DNA of 64,000 bases from Bacteroidota bacterium (GTDB lineage Bacteria > Bacteroidota > Bacteroidia > Palsa-965): the NCBI GenBank assembly GCA_016194975.1, contig JACQAM010000007.1:62001-126000 (forward strand), given 5' to 3'. The translations under genes were made by a program, and so were the position numbers. The notes under the pieces were generated by a model that saw nothing but the letters and a program-made list of their open reading frames with translations, did not search any database and had not been told where the DNA came from. Shown one piece after another: positions 56,099 to 64,000 of this stretch. Within the stretch, counting starts at the first letter, position 1. The number at the start of each line of letters is the position of its first letter.

Positions 56099-57955
56099 AT
56101 GAAATTCAGGATTTTTATTTTATCGATTTTATTTCCTCTCTTGCTGTTTTCACAAACGGATAAAGGCGGCATCGATTCTGTTTCTTTTTATTCGAATGCC
56201 CGCCAGCATGACTCGGTCGGGCGGGGAAATCTTCGCTACGTGCATGAGCGCTATGAGGTGCGCGAATCGGAATACACGTATCACGAGAACGGGCGCCTGC
56301 ACACAGTAAAGTCCATAGTTCCGAATGAATCTTACAATTTCACGGAATATTCTGAAGATGGAAAAATGCTTTTCGATACGGTGTGGACGCCTGATTATTA
56401 TGTTCATTCTGCACATTATTATCCCGACGGATCGAAGAAAAGTTATTATTCAAAAAAAATGCGCCAGCAATCGAATGATACTCCTATTCTCACACAATAT
56501 TTTTCATGGGATCAGAATGGAGAATTGAATCATTTCACAGAAGTGGATACTTCGGGAAGAACAGCTACGGATGAAAATTATCCTTTGCGGAAATATAAAA
56601 ATCTTACATTTTACCGGGCATTTTATTCTTCGGGCTATTTGAAAGAACAGGGATTTCTTGCACCATCGATGAGCGATTCGCCCGGAGAAAAAAATAAATA
56701 CGGAGCGTGGTTTACTTTTTTTTCCAACGGACAATTGCAAACTGCCGGACTTTTCATTGCCAATATTCCCTGGGGGATGCATTATGAATATGAAGAGAAC
56801 GGAAAATTACTTTCGGTGAAATATTATGTGAAAGGAGTTCTTGTACAAAGCGAACCGGGAATTTCCATAACGACCGTGAATTTCACCAGCGGAAAAGACA
56901 CGATCCATTCTTTTACGTGGAATCATTTTGGTTATGAAGGATTGTATGAAATGGGGCAAGACTACAAAAATCCTTACGCTCATTCTTATTATTTTCATGC
57001 GGCTGATCTTGCCAATGTTCCGGATCCTTCGCCCGTCGCACGCCTGCACGAAGGAAAAATGATTTTCGGTTTTCCTCCCGGCGATGTGTGGTGCACATGG
57101 AGTTTGTATTCCATTACCATTGATGAACAAAAAAATATTTCTGCAGTCAGTGAAGGAATTTCAGAGAACAGTTATGGATATTATGACAATGGCCAATTAC
57201 GTTCGTGGGTAAAAGGAACAACCAACACCAGGTACGATTACAATGAAAACGGAAGTATTTCAAAAATTGAAACTACCGGCCACTTGAGAACATGGTTTAT
57301 TTACAATGTATATCCTGTGAATTTTCCGGTTGATACGACAAGAACTTACGACCGCAACGGAAGAATTTCCACAATGACTATTTACGGAACACGAGGACAG
57401 ATTTTTAAAACGATGAATAGAAATGCCGACAGTACCTGGACATCCGTCGTCGATTCTTCTTACCAGCATTTTTATATTTTAATAAAAGGACATTGGGTGG
57501 AGATCCTGGATCATGATGCAACTTTTACCGGCGAGTGGAAATTTATTTGTGAGAATGGAAATTATGTAATGGAAGGACATTATGACGGCGGAAAGAACGG
57601 CGAATGGAAAGATTATTACCGGAATGGAAAATTACATACCGATCAATATTATGACGACAACAAAGAACATGCGGAAGGAATTTTCAAATCGTATGATGAG
57701 AATGGAACCCTGATACAGAAGGGATATTACGATGGCGATCGGAAACAAAACGGCGTTTGGAAAGCATATACCAATGGAAAAAAAATATCGCGCGTGCGAT
57801 ACGTACATGATCGCGAAGCAGGGTTTTATTCCTGTAAAAAATGTTGCGCAAACAAAGATGGGCGCCCACGAAATCAACTTTCACTTTTCATAAATGGAAA
57901 AGAGATCCTCCATCTTCACAACTGCCACAGAAAACATTGGGATTATGATTATTGA
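56099..57955 (+). CDS. Secreted MORN-repeat protein with Cys/His-rich tail
   Basis: 618 aa. Signal peptide MKFRIFILSILFPLLLFSQ. Most of the protein consists of about twelve MORN-2-type repeats with the pattern YxxNGxLxxxxYY, clearest at the N-terminus (YEVRESEYTYHENGRLHTV) and near the end (DYYRNGKLHTDQYYDDN, YDENGTLIQKGYYDGDRKQ). A central region (about 260-360) is less repetitive. The last 45 residues carry CKKCC and HLHNCHRKH, a possible metal-binding tail. Databases sometimes label such proteins as YwqK antitoxins, which is not supported here. No partner is adjacent. Confidence 0.75.
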   Translation: MKFRIFILSILFPLLLFSQTDKGGIDSVSFYSNARQHDSVGRGNLRYVHERYEVRESEYTYHENGRLHTVKSIVPNESYNFTEYSEDGKMLFDTVWTPDYYVHSAHYYPDGSKKSYYSKKMRQQSNDTPILTQYFSWDQNGELNHFTEVDTSGRTATDENYPLRKYKNLTFYRAFYSSGYLKEQGFLAPSMSDSPGEKNKYGAWFTFFSNGQLQTAGLFIANIPWGMHYEYEENGKLLSVKYYVKGVLVQSEPGISITTVNFTSGKDTIHSFTWNHFGYEGLYEMGQDYKNPYAHSYYFHAADLANVPDPSPVARLHEGKMIFGFPPGDVWCTWSLYSITIDEQKNISAVSEGISENSYGYYDNGQLRSWVKGTTNTRYDYNENGSISKIETTGHLRTWFIYNVYPVNFPVDTTRTYDRNGRISTMTIYGTRGQIFKTMNRNADSTWTSVVDSSYQHFYILIKGHWVEILDHDATFTGEWKFICENGNYVMEGHYDGGKNGEWKDYYRNGKLHTDQYYDDNKEHAEGIFKSYDENGTLIQKGYYDGDRKQNGVWKAYTNGKKISRVRYVHDREAGFYSCKKCCANKDGRPRNQLSLFINGKEILHLHNCHRKHWDYDY

Positions 57956-58158
57956 TTTTTTGCCTGCTCGCCGAAGTTTTTACGAAGGTGAGGAGCGCAA
58001 TACCATCACTTCAAATTTTCTTTGCTCCCGTCCGTGTTATTACTCCGCACTTTCATTCCTGAATAAATTCCGTGGCTCGTGTGCGGGGTAAAGCACGTGG
58101 CCGGGGCTAATGAATTCACTTCATCACTTCAAATCATCAAACTTGTTTTTACAAAAAA
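57956..58158. repeat. Intergenic region with two dispersed repeat elements
   Basis: Positions 57960-57995 carry a first hairpin: TTTGCCTGCTCGCCGAAGTT with CTCGCC pairing to GGTGAG, as at 30205. Positions 58010-58129 carry the reverse complement of the 53287 element: CGTGGCCGGGGCT (58096-58108) and AATTCACTTCATCACTT (58113-58129) are exact matches. No gene is seen. Confidence 0.65.
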
Positions 58159-58683
58159 TTATTCCGGTTCCTCTACCGGAATAGAATCAGGATATTGCTG
58201 CTCCATTGTTTTCCTGTTCGCCATTGCCCAATCAGAAATAATTTTTTTCTGCGTGTCCGAAAGTTTTGCATACCGGTGAATCCACAGATACGAATTCAAC
58301 GGCATTCCATCCGGATCATTCACTTCATCGGAAATTGCTTTGAACTTGTCCATTTTTCGCGAGATGCAATAGGAATTGAACTGCGAAAAATTCAATGTAC
58401 GTTTTCCCCCATGCACATGTCGCGCCAGCCACCAACCCACCGGCTGAATATTCGTGTACCACGGATAAACCGTATGATCTGAATGACAATCGTAGCAGGA
58501 AGTTTCCAGGATTGTTTTTACATCAGCAGAAACCGCAGTTGCATGCGTTATATCATTGGGAGAATCCGAATTTCCGGAATTTCTTACCGGGCGGATGAAT
58601 TGGATAACGACAAGAATGATCAGCAGCGTAATTCCGATCTGTTTTTTCTTTGCGAGGATCTTGCGGAAGAATTTTTTCATCAT
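58159..58683 (-). CDS. Haem-binding-domain protein, membrane-anchored
   Basis: 174 aa. A single N-terminal transmembrane helix (IGITLLIILVVIQFI) anchors it, with the rest facing the periplasm. CYDCHSDHTVYPWY holds a CxxCH c-type haem attachment motif. The following LSDTQKKIISDWA resembles the helix of the family known as haem_bd. Such proteins are predicted cytochromes or haem-handling proteins. It lies upstream of no obvious redox operon; the next gene on the same strand starts beyond it at 59546. Confidence 0.85.
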   Translation of the reverse strand: MMKKFFRKILAKKKQIGITLLIILVVIQFIRPVRNSGNSDSPNDITHATAVSADVKTILETSCYDCHSDHTVYPWYTNIQPVGWWLARHVHGGKRTLNFSQFNSYCISRKMDKFKAISDEVNDPDGMPLNSYLWIHRYAKLSDTQKKIISDWAMANRKTMEQQYPDSIPVEEPE

Positions 58684-58712
58684 GCAGGGAACTATTTTTT
58701 GTCCACATAAAT

Positions 58713-59546
58713 TTAACCAATTCTGAATCCCCTGTTCGAAAACGCCGGCAATAATTCTTCGAACGTATGTTCTATCAGTTCATCTTTATCTGCCACACCG
58801 AGTGAATACAACATCGGCACATAATGATCGGGAGTTGGAGAAGCGGTCAACCCCAATTTATTTTTTTCATAATCGATAAGCGATTGAAAATCCCGCTGGT
58901 CCACTTTCATTTTCACCCACTGATCAAATTCTTCTTCCCAACCGAAAAGGGATCTTTCTCCGTGCAGCATTTTTTTCATTCCCTGTTTCAGGTTATGCAC
59001 CACGGCGCCGCTGCCGATGATGAGTACACCTTTTTCACGAAGCGGTTTCAATTGTTTTGCAAGATCGAAATGATATTGCGCCGACTGGTAATAATCGATG
59101 CTCATCTGGAAAACAGGAATATCTCCATTGGGGAAATAATGACGAAGCACCGGCCATGAACCGTGATCGAGTCCCCACTCTTTCGTTTCATTCACTACCG
59201 GTGCAAGTTTTTTCACTTCGTGCGCATACGCGGGCGAGCCATGCGCAGGATATTTTATTTCGTAATACTCCTTTGGAAAGCCATAATAATCGTGGATTGT
59301 TTCCTGCACTTCGCCAGCGTTCACGTACGTACCACGCGTGAGCCAGTGCGCGGAAATAACGAGCACTGCATTGATGGAAAATTCATCGCGGATTTTTTTA
59401 CTCACTACTCCGAGACTGGTAAAAAAAGGAGTTGCGTTCAGATCAGAAAGCGCTTCCATGGGATTTCCATGCGAAGTAAAAAGCACCGGCATTTTTTTCG
59501 TGGAAGAAAATTTATCCACGATCTTCGACAGGTCGGTTGTTTCCAT
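58713..59546 (-). CDS. ygiD: 4,5-DOPA-type extradiol ring-cleavage dioxygenase
   Basis: 277 aa. A class III extradiol dioxygenase (LigB-like, YgiD subfamily). Metal-binding His candidates are in LFTSHGNPMEAL, LVISAHWLTRG and GSGAVVHNL, and the conserved DHGSWPVLRHYFP follows. The length is as in E. coli YgiD (about 262-271). These enzymes open catechol rings such as L-DOPA or flavonoid/quinol substrates. It is transcribed with doxX (17 bp gap), opposite a HxlR regulator, an arrangement seen in quinone and catechol detoxification clusters. Confidence 0.9.
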   Translation of the reverse strand: METTDLSKIVDKFSSTKKMPVLFTSHGNPMEALSDLNATPFFTSLGVVSKKIRDEFSINAVLVISAHWLTRGTYVNAGEVQETIHDYYGFPKEYYEIKYPAHGSPAYAHEVKKLAPVVNETKEWGLDHGSWPVLRHYFPNGDIPVFQMSIDYYQSAQYHFDLAKQLKPLREKGVLIIGSGAVVHNLKQGMKKMLHGERSLFGWEEEFDQWVKMKVDQRDFQSLIDYEKNKLGLTASPTPDHYVPMLYSLGVADKDELIEHTFEELLPAFSNRGFRIG

Positions 59547-59563
59547 AATATTTATTTTCTCTT

Positions 59564-59980
59564 TTACTGCGTTACTAATTTACTCTTATTCCGATGGAGT
59601 TTAGTGCCAATGCTGTAAGGCCCTGAACCGAAATACGCAATGAAAAGTGCACCGCCGATCATTGCCATGTTCTTCATGAAGTTGGCCATTTGCATTTGCA
59701 TCATCATCGGATCAGTAACTTTCCAGAACGCATGCATCCAGAAAGTGACGGGTACAAGAAAAGCGATGATGATCCATGCACCCCACTTCGCCCTGTAACC
59801 GGTGATCAAACTCAAGGCGCCCACCACCGCCATTACACCCGAAATCGGAACAAGAACCGACGCCATGGGAACTCCCATAGAAGCTGCATAACTTACACTC
59901 TGAGAAGAGAAGTGACCTAACCCGGCCACCAGAAACAGGAGCGAGAAGAATATCCGCCCGATCAATGGAATTACTTTCAT
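59564..59980 (-). CDS. DoxX-family membrane protein
   Basis: 138 aa with four transmembrane helices (RIFFSLLFLVAGLGHFSS, VLVPISGVMAVVGALSLITG, WIIIAFLVPVTFWMH, and a C-terminal one). DoxX relatives are quinone-linked membrane proteins that often accompany HxlR regulators and thiol or quinol dioxygenases. It is 17 bp upstream of the dioxygenase in the same direction and divergent from the HxlR gene. Confidence 0.88.
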   Translation of the reverse strand: MKVIPLIGRIFFSLLFLVAGLGHFSSQSVSYAASMGVPMASVLVPISGVMAVVGALSLITGYRAKWGAWIIIAFLVPVTFWMHAFWKVTDPMMMQMQMANFMKNMAMIGGALFIAYFGSGPYSIGTKLHRNKSKLVTQ

Positions 59981-60050
59981 GTTTTTAGTTTTTTAGATTG
60001 ATTCATTTACAACACAAAGTTCCGACAATTTGGTATAAATTATATACTGA

Positions 60051-60084
60051 TATACTAAAGTATACCAGTATCCTCCTGTATACC
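60051..60084. promoter_or_regulatory. Candidate HxlR operator between hxlR-type and doxX genes
   Basis: A perfect inverted repeat TATACTAAAGTATA (60051-60064) overlaps a first GTATACC (60060-60066). A second GTATACC lies at 60078-60084, 18 bp further on. A looser TATA-rich palindrome precedes it (60033-60046). The sites lie between the divergent genes, where an HxlR repressor would bind both promoters; binding itself is inferred. Confidence 0.55.
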
Positions 60085-60107
60085 GCCTTACGATTCGAAA
60101 CTTGATT

Positions 60108-60115
60108 TATATTTG
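60108..60115 (+). promoter_or_regulatory. Candidate promoter (-7 box TATATTTG) for the HxlR gene
   Basis: TATATTTG matches TAnnTTTG exactly and lies 15 bp upstream of the ATG at 60130, so the message would have a leader of only about 5-10 bases. No good -33 element is visible; the operator occupies that region. Confidence 0.5.
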
Positions 60116-60129
60116 TAATACCTTTGAAT

Positions 60130-60501
60130 ATGGCACCAAAAAAAACAGCCGGTTTCGGAAAATTGGATTCCACAGAATGCGCAGGGAAACTTCTTCCCGT
60201 TACAGATGCCTTGTACGTTCTCAGCGGGAAATGGAAACTCCCGATCATCATTGCGCTTGGCCATGGGCATAAACGGTTCAAACAATTACAGCGGGAAATA
60301 AAAGGAATAACCGCGAAAATGCTTTCGAAAGAACTGCGCGAAATGGAAATGAATGAACTCGTAACAAGAACTGTTTACGATACAACTCCTGTCACCGTGG
60401 AATATGAATTAACCAAATACGGAATGACACTCGACAAAGTGATCTTTGCATTGGGGGAATGGGGAGAAAAACACCGGAAACGGATCAGGGGAAAAAAGTG
60501 A
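60130..60501 (+). CDS. HxlR-family transcriptional regulator
   Basis: 123 aa from the ATG at 60130. Winged-helix motif of the family: a Cys in STECAGKLLPVTDALYVL, then SGKWKLPIIIALGHGHKRF, LQREIKGITAKMLSKELREM and a wing with TVEYELTKYG. The single N-terminal Cys fits the thiol-sensing subgroup that detects quinones and diamide. It is divergent from doxX and the dioxygenase, across palindromic sites (60051-60084), and presumably represses those genes and itself. Confidence 0.9.
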   Translation: MAPKKTAGFGKLDSTECAGKLLPVTDALYVLSGKWKLPIIIALGHGHKRFKQLQREIKGITAKMLSKELREMEMNELVTRTVYDTTPVTVEYELTKYGMTLDKVIFALGEWGEKHRKRIRGKK

Positions 60502-60601
60502 CAGCGCGTATTTACAATCCACATTTGCGCATTGCCGGAAATAAGATCGGTCCCTGGCCCTGATGTGTTTACGGAGTTCAGCGTTGAGAAGAGATCAGTC
60601 T

Positions 60602-60624
60602 AAGAGGCTGTCTAAATTTCATTC
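60602..60624. repeat. IS-end-like sequence
   Basis: AGAGGCTGTCTAAATTTCAT (from 60603) resembles terminal inverted repeats of some IS5/IS1182-like elements. A 19-of-22 match in the same direction is at 62881-62902. No transposase lies between them. The rest of the gap from 60502 to 60689 shows nothing else. Confidence 0.45.
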
Positions 60625-60689
60625 GTGCAAAGTTGCTTCCATTCAAAAAAGAACTATTTTTAGAATTCTAACCCTTAACCCCATTCATC

Positions 60690-61307
60690 ATGAAAACACT
60701 TTCAGCAATGGCCCTGCTTTTGCTTGCAGGAATTTCCGCCCATTCACAGGACTGGTCAGGAACTATTTACAAAATCGGCGTGATCTATCCTGGTTTTTAT
60801 GTTACCAATACCGGCGACACGGTGAACGGATATTTCATGCACGGAAACCAGGTGGAGAATCAGCAGAAGTGCCAGTATTACAAAAATGAAACCGACCACA
60901 AACCAACTTCCACATTCAAGCCGGAAGATATTAGGAGTTACAAAGTGGCGGATAAACTTTACCGTTCCATTCATTACAGCGGAGGCCTGCTTGAAAAACC
61001 TCTTCGTTTTAATCTTGTGATCAAGGACGGCGGCATCAGTGAATTTACTTTTTACAGCGAAACGTGGGAAAGAAATGCAGATGGAACGTTGAAGAGCGAT
61101 GACGTTTTTTTTAAAGCGAATGATCCTGCTAATCCTAAACCAATAACGCTGCAGGATTTCGGCTTCGGGTTTGCAAAAAAAATGAGCGCCTTCGTAGCGG
61201 ACGATGCTGAACTTTCGAAAAAAGTTTCTGACAAAGAAAAAGGATACGGCATGCTCAACCTGCTTGATATCATTGACGAATACAACAAATGGTACACAAC
61301 AAAATAA
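60690..61307 (+). CDS. Secreted protein of unknown function
   Basis: 205 aa. Signal peptide MKTLSAMALLLLAGISAHS, cleavage at QDW. The mature part is beta-rich with YVTNTGDTVNGYFMHGNQV near the start and ends in a short helix. No family recognised. It is 23 bp upstream of another secreted protein on the same strand, so the two probably form an operon. Confidence 0.65.
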   Translation: MKTLSAMALLLLAGISAHSQDWSGTIYKIGVIYPGFYVTNTGDTVNGYFMHGNQVENQQKCQYYKNETDHKPTSTFKPEDIRSYKVADKLYRSIHYSGGLLEKPLRFNLVIKDGGISEFTFYSETWERNADGTLKSDDVFFKANDPANPKPITLQDFGFGFAKKMSAFVADDAELSKKVSDKEKGYGMLNLLDIIDEYNKWYTTK

Positions 61308-61330
61308 TTTAAACTCCTAACCTCTTCTCT

Positions 61331-62809
61331 ATGAAAACATTTTTTATTTCAGCGCTTTGTCTCGCACCGTTCGTTTCATTGGCACAGACCGCAGAATTTA
61401 TTGAACCCCGCAATGTGCAGAGTGTTGCTATTCCGGAGGTGAAAACTTTTCACGTGAAAGATTATTCATACGTCCTGTACAAACAATTCGATATGAAAAG
61501 CCCGATCAATCACGATCTGCAGCTCGATGTTTATGACGGATCGCTGAAACCTTCCGGCTCCTACCAGATCGATAAAACTCTTGATCCGGGCGACGCGAAT
61601 ATTTACGAAGGTATTTTTGCGCTGCCCGACAAACTCGTCATGTTCAAATCGGAATATGAAAAAGGAAAAGGATCGGAACTGGAATATTATCCTTTTACGC
61701 TCACGGGTTCGCGTCAAGCCGGAACTCTGCTGGTAAGTTTTGATGCGGAAAAAGCAATGAACTCCGGAAATTTCGAAGTGAATGCAAGTGACGATGGAAC
61801 AAAGATCGTGGTGTTGTGTGAATTACCTTATGTAAAAGATTCCGTGGAGAAAACGATCATTTATGTTTTCGATAATAATTTCAAACAACTCTGGGAAAAG
61901 GAATACCGTTTCCCTTATGAGAGCGGGAAAGCTCCGCATAATGATGTTTTTGTGAGCAACAGCGGAACAGTTTATGACCTGAAACGTGTGCCGGTAAAAA
62001 AATCATTCGACTTCTTTACCGTTTTTACTTTTACCAATAACGGAAGCAGTGTGCAGGAAAGAAAAATGGATCTTGGCGAGAATGGAACTATTTCAACTTA
62101 CAGATCAGCATTCCTGTCCAATGGCGATCTCGCGCTCGGCGGATATTATTATCCGGATAAAAAAGCGGGCATGAATGTTGAAACACCGGCCGGAACATTT
62201 TATGTAAAAGTGAGTGCGGTTGACGGAGGAATGCCGGTTGACAAGATCAATCCTTTCACACCGAATGCAAATATCAAAGCGCTGTATCTTCTTGCGCAAC
62301 CCGACAACAGTGTGATCCTCGTTGGAGAAGATGAATACCAGAATTCGACTCCCAAACCAGGAAGCACCACTTTCGAATACGATTATGATTATGATTATTC
62401 AACCATCATCGCAGTAAAAATGGGTGCAGACGGATCGAAGAGTTGGGAATATTCAATCAACCGGGAAGTAAGATCACGCGACGATGGCGCACGGTTTCTC
62501 TCGTGTTACGCTTGCATGATGGGTGAAAATCTTGTGATCACTTACCAGGATTTTCTTTACCAGCATGACGGACAAAAACACACCGGCATCATCGATCCTA
62601 TTTACGGAAGCTGGAGAGTGAACGTGCTTGAAAAAATAAATAAGGACGGAGGAAAGGCCGGTGAAAGTTATATCAATGACAAGCGGCTTGCCGGCCGCGA
62701 CAGTGAATATGCACTGATCCCTGTTACGGGAATAAAAATCAATGATTCCACTTTATTCTTCATTGGCGCGCGAGGAATGGAATTGGTGGGAATAAAAGTT
62801 GCGATGTAA
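61331..62809 (+). CDS. Secreted beta-propeller-like protein of unknown function
   Basis: 492 aa. Signal peptide MKTFFISALCLAPFVSLA, cleavage at QTA. The mature part is beta-rich with repeated strand patterns (IIYVFDNNFKQLWEKEY, GDLALGGYYYPDKKAG, SVILVGEDEYQNST, TIIAVKMGADGSKSWEY), suggesting a propeller of about seven blades. I do not recognise a family. It follows the previous secreted gene by 23 bp and is convergent with the next. Confidence 0.65.
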   Translation: MKTFFISALCLAPFVSLAQTAEFIEPRNVQSVAIPEVKTFHVKDYSYVLYKQFDMKSPINHDLQLDVYDGSLKPSGSYQIDKTLDPGDANIYEGIFALPDKLVMFKSEYEKGKGSELEYYPFTLTGSRQAGTLLVSFDAEKAMNSGNFEVNASDDGTKIVVLCELPYVKDSVEKTIIYVFDNNFKQLWEKEYRFPYESGKAPHNDVFVSNSGTVYDLKRVPVKKSFDFFTVFTFTNNGSSVQERKMDLGENGTISTYRSAFLSNGDLALGGYYYPDKKAGMNVETPAGTFYVKVSAVDGGMPVDKINPFTPNANIKALYLLAQPDNSVILVGEDEYQNSTPKPGSTTFEYDYDYDYSTIIAVKMGADGSKSWEYSINREVRSRDDGARFLSCYACMMGENLVITYQDFLYQHDGQKHTGIIDPIYGSWRVNVLEKINKDGGKAGESYINDKRLAGRDSEYALIPVTGIKINDSTLFFIGARGMELVGIKVAM

Positions 62810-62832
62810 AATAATTTTGAGAAAAAATTCCG

Positions 62833-63867
62833 TCAGGCATTTGCCGGATCTGAAACCGGGGAAATATTATTTCCGATTTTAGAGGCTGTTAAAATTTCAT
62901 CCTTCTGTTTTGTTATGCGCCATTTTTGTTCATCCTTCCCTGCCCGCCCACGCACGACCCATTTTCCTTTAGCAGGCGGGGTTGCATTTCTTGGCCGTAG
63001 TCGCTCCACTATGGCCTGCAAAATGCGTCTCGATTTTTCCATCGATATTTTTCCGATGTAATACTGGTGAAATTCTTTTTGTTTTTTAAGGGGGCGGTAA
63101 TAGCCAAAAAATATTTTAGGATCTACCGGGTAAGGATAAACCTGTTTCCCTTCGCCGATGTAATGGCCATTCTGATCGTAATGATAAAAGATGGTGTCGT
63201 TTACAAATATTGAACGATTGCCTTCTCTGCGCCGTATGCTGTCGATCTGCAATTCCGTCATTCCTGAATTCTTGTATCGCTCATCTAAATAATCGGTGTA
63301 TGGAACAAGTGAATTGCCATCTTCCGAATAAACACTATCATCAAGAGGAATGAGAACAGAGTAAATTAATTTTCCATCATTGTCGAAAACATTTTTTGCA
63401 TATTCAGTCGGAGGTTGTTCGCACAGGTGGCAGGAAATATCCGTTTCTGTCAATGAAAAAGAATCGTTCCTGTCATCCACGGTAGTATTCGCAAAAGATC
63501 CCTGGCCTCCTCCCTGGTTTCCGTTGAAATTTCCGCTGCTGATATCGTAATAATCGCCGTTGATAAGTATTGCTTTTGTTAAAATGCTATCATAATTAAA
63601 AACAAAATTGCTGTCCTTGATAATGTACCAATCGTAACCAATAGTTTCATCGGTGAATGACTCTATTGTAATATCCCAATACTGTTCCATTCCTCCTGTA
63701 TGCTTTGCCGGTTGCTGATCAATTTCCACGATCGAATCAATTTCAAATGCGCGGCGTAATGAATCGGAAATGAAATAAACTTTTTTATTCTGCCCGTAGT
63801 TGAAAGGAGATTGTGCATGAATATTATTCACAGAAAATAAAAATCCGAAGAAAAATATATTTTTCAT
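62833..63867 (-). CDS. Secreted protein of unknown function with a repeat-derived C-terminus
   Basis: 344 aa. Signal peptide MKNIFFFGFLFSVNNIHA, cleavage at QSP. The mature protein has strand-rich segments, a Gly/Asn-rich loop (NFNGNQGGGQGSF) and a CHLC pair. No family recognised. The last 65 or so residues (IVERLRPRNATPPAKGKWVV and onward) are basic, unlike the rest, and coincide with a GC-richer dispersed-element sequence (62881-63045). The natural stop was probably lost, and the element read through to the present stop. Confidence 0.65.
   Translation of the reverse strand: MKNIFFFGFLFSVNNIHAQSPFNYGQNKKVYFISDSLRRAFEIDSIVEIDQQPAKHTGGMEQYWDITIESFTDETIGYDWYIIKDSNFVFNYDSILTKAILINGDYYDISSGNFNGNQGGGQGSFANTTVDDRNDSFSLTETDISCHLCEQPPTEYAKNVFDNDGKLIYSVLIPLDDSVYSEDGNSLVPYTDYLDERYKNSGMTELQIDSIRRREGNRSIFVNDTIFYHYDQNGHYIGEGKQVYPYPVDPKIFFGYYRPLKKQKEFHQYYIGKISMEKSRRILQAIVERLRPRNATPPAKGKWVVRGRAGKDEQKWRITKQKDEILTASKIGNNISPVSDPANA
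62881..63045. repeat. Dispersed element overlapping the end of a secreted-protein gene
   Basis: It begins AGAGGCTGTTAAAATTTCAT (62881-62900), matching the end at 60603, and continues through a C-rich stretch (CCCTGCCCGCCCACGCACG) to about 63045. No transposase is encoded. I have an impression of having seen this sequence dispersed in other Bacteroidota but cannot check it. Confidence 0.45.
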
Positions 63868-64000
63868 TCCAGAATTATTTGCTTTAATAAAATTCGCAAA
63901 TATTCATTGGTAATCGGACCTGTTTGAACAAGTGTTGCTTCTATTGAATAAGTGAAGAGAAAATAAAATAGGAGTGCCAGGATCGGAAGTTTTTTTATTT

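Noticed and set aside
56099-57955. Toxin-antitoxin role of the MORN protein (YwqK-like label)
   Set aside because: It has a signal peptide, is 618 aa long and has no toxin neighbour; the label comes only from the shared MORN-2 repeat.

Overview
The window looks like a chromosome segment of a free-living member of the Bacteroidota (moderate GC). Supporting signs are three proteins with type IX secretion (T9SS) sorting domains, a PorE-like TPR/propeller/OmpA protein, SprB-repeat adhesins, many TPR signalling proteins, TAnnTTTG-like promoter boxes, and a birA/rsfS/ftsH/LUD/cdsA gene order that I associate with this phylum. I see no tRNA, rRNA, CRISPR array or intact transposase. I cannot name a genus.

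Layout. 1-2135: bifunctional phenylacetate-degradation enzyme PaaZ. 2247-7822: four tandem TPR proteins that all stop just after the linker helix that normally leads into a SpoIIE/PP2C phosphatase domain. 7933-8995: a cupin and a DinB-like protein. 8992-9917: a repeat island around a GxxExxY gene. 9917-10735: panB. 11026-11831: a higBA toxin-antitoxin pair with twin palindromic operators. 11866-13467: a Kelch-like T9SS cargo protein. 13636-18077: a reverse-strand group with a Rieske protein, an M61-like protease that has lost its zinc ligands, and a complete TPR-SpoIIE phosphatase. 18169-31120: mostly housekeeping genes (purC, phoH, SAM hydrolase, birA, rsfS, ftsH, LUD protein, cdsA, glutamate dehydrogenase, mnmD-like), with a four-helix-bundle gene inserted after ftsH.

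31197-34411: a PorE-like protein with a secreted TPR partner. 34556-38747: a compact run of M42 aminopeptidase, lipoprotein, GH3-type acyl-amido synthetase and LysE exporter. 38833-41670: a membrane-anchored unknown, a patatin and an alpha/beta hydrolase. 41830-53174: two giant paralogous T9SS type-B adhesins with 11 and 20 SprB-like repeats; the second is built from 912-bp four-repeat super-units. 53530-55961: a PepSY-like periplasmic protein beside a histidine kinase/response regulator pair. 56099-57955: a secreted MORN-repeat protein. 58159-60501: a haem-binding-domain protein and an HxlR / DoxX / DODA-dioxygenase cluster. 60690-63867: three secreted proteins of unknown function.

Two themes link the regions. 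The first is surface biology: T9SS cargo, adhesins and PorE-like anchoring, alongside TPR-based signalling to a SpoIIE phosphatase. The second is several families of small non-coding dispersed repeats that sit at gene 3' ends and in two places run into coding sequence. The least explained features are the phosphatase-less TPR array, the M61 pseudoenzyme, the M42/lipoprotein/GH3/LysE operon, the super-repeat adhesin and the stop-codon-abutting repeats.
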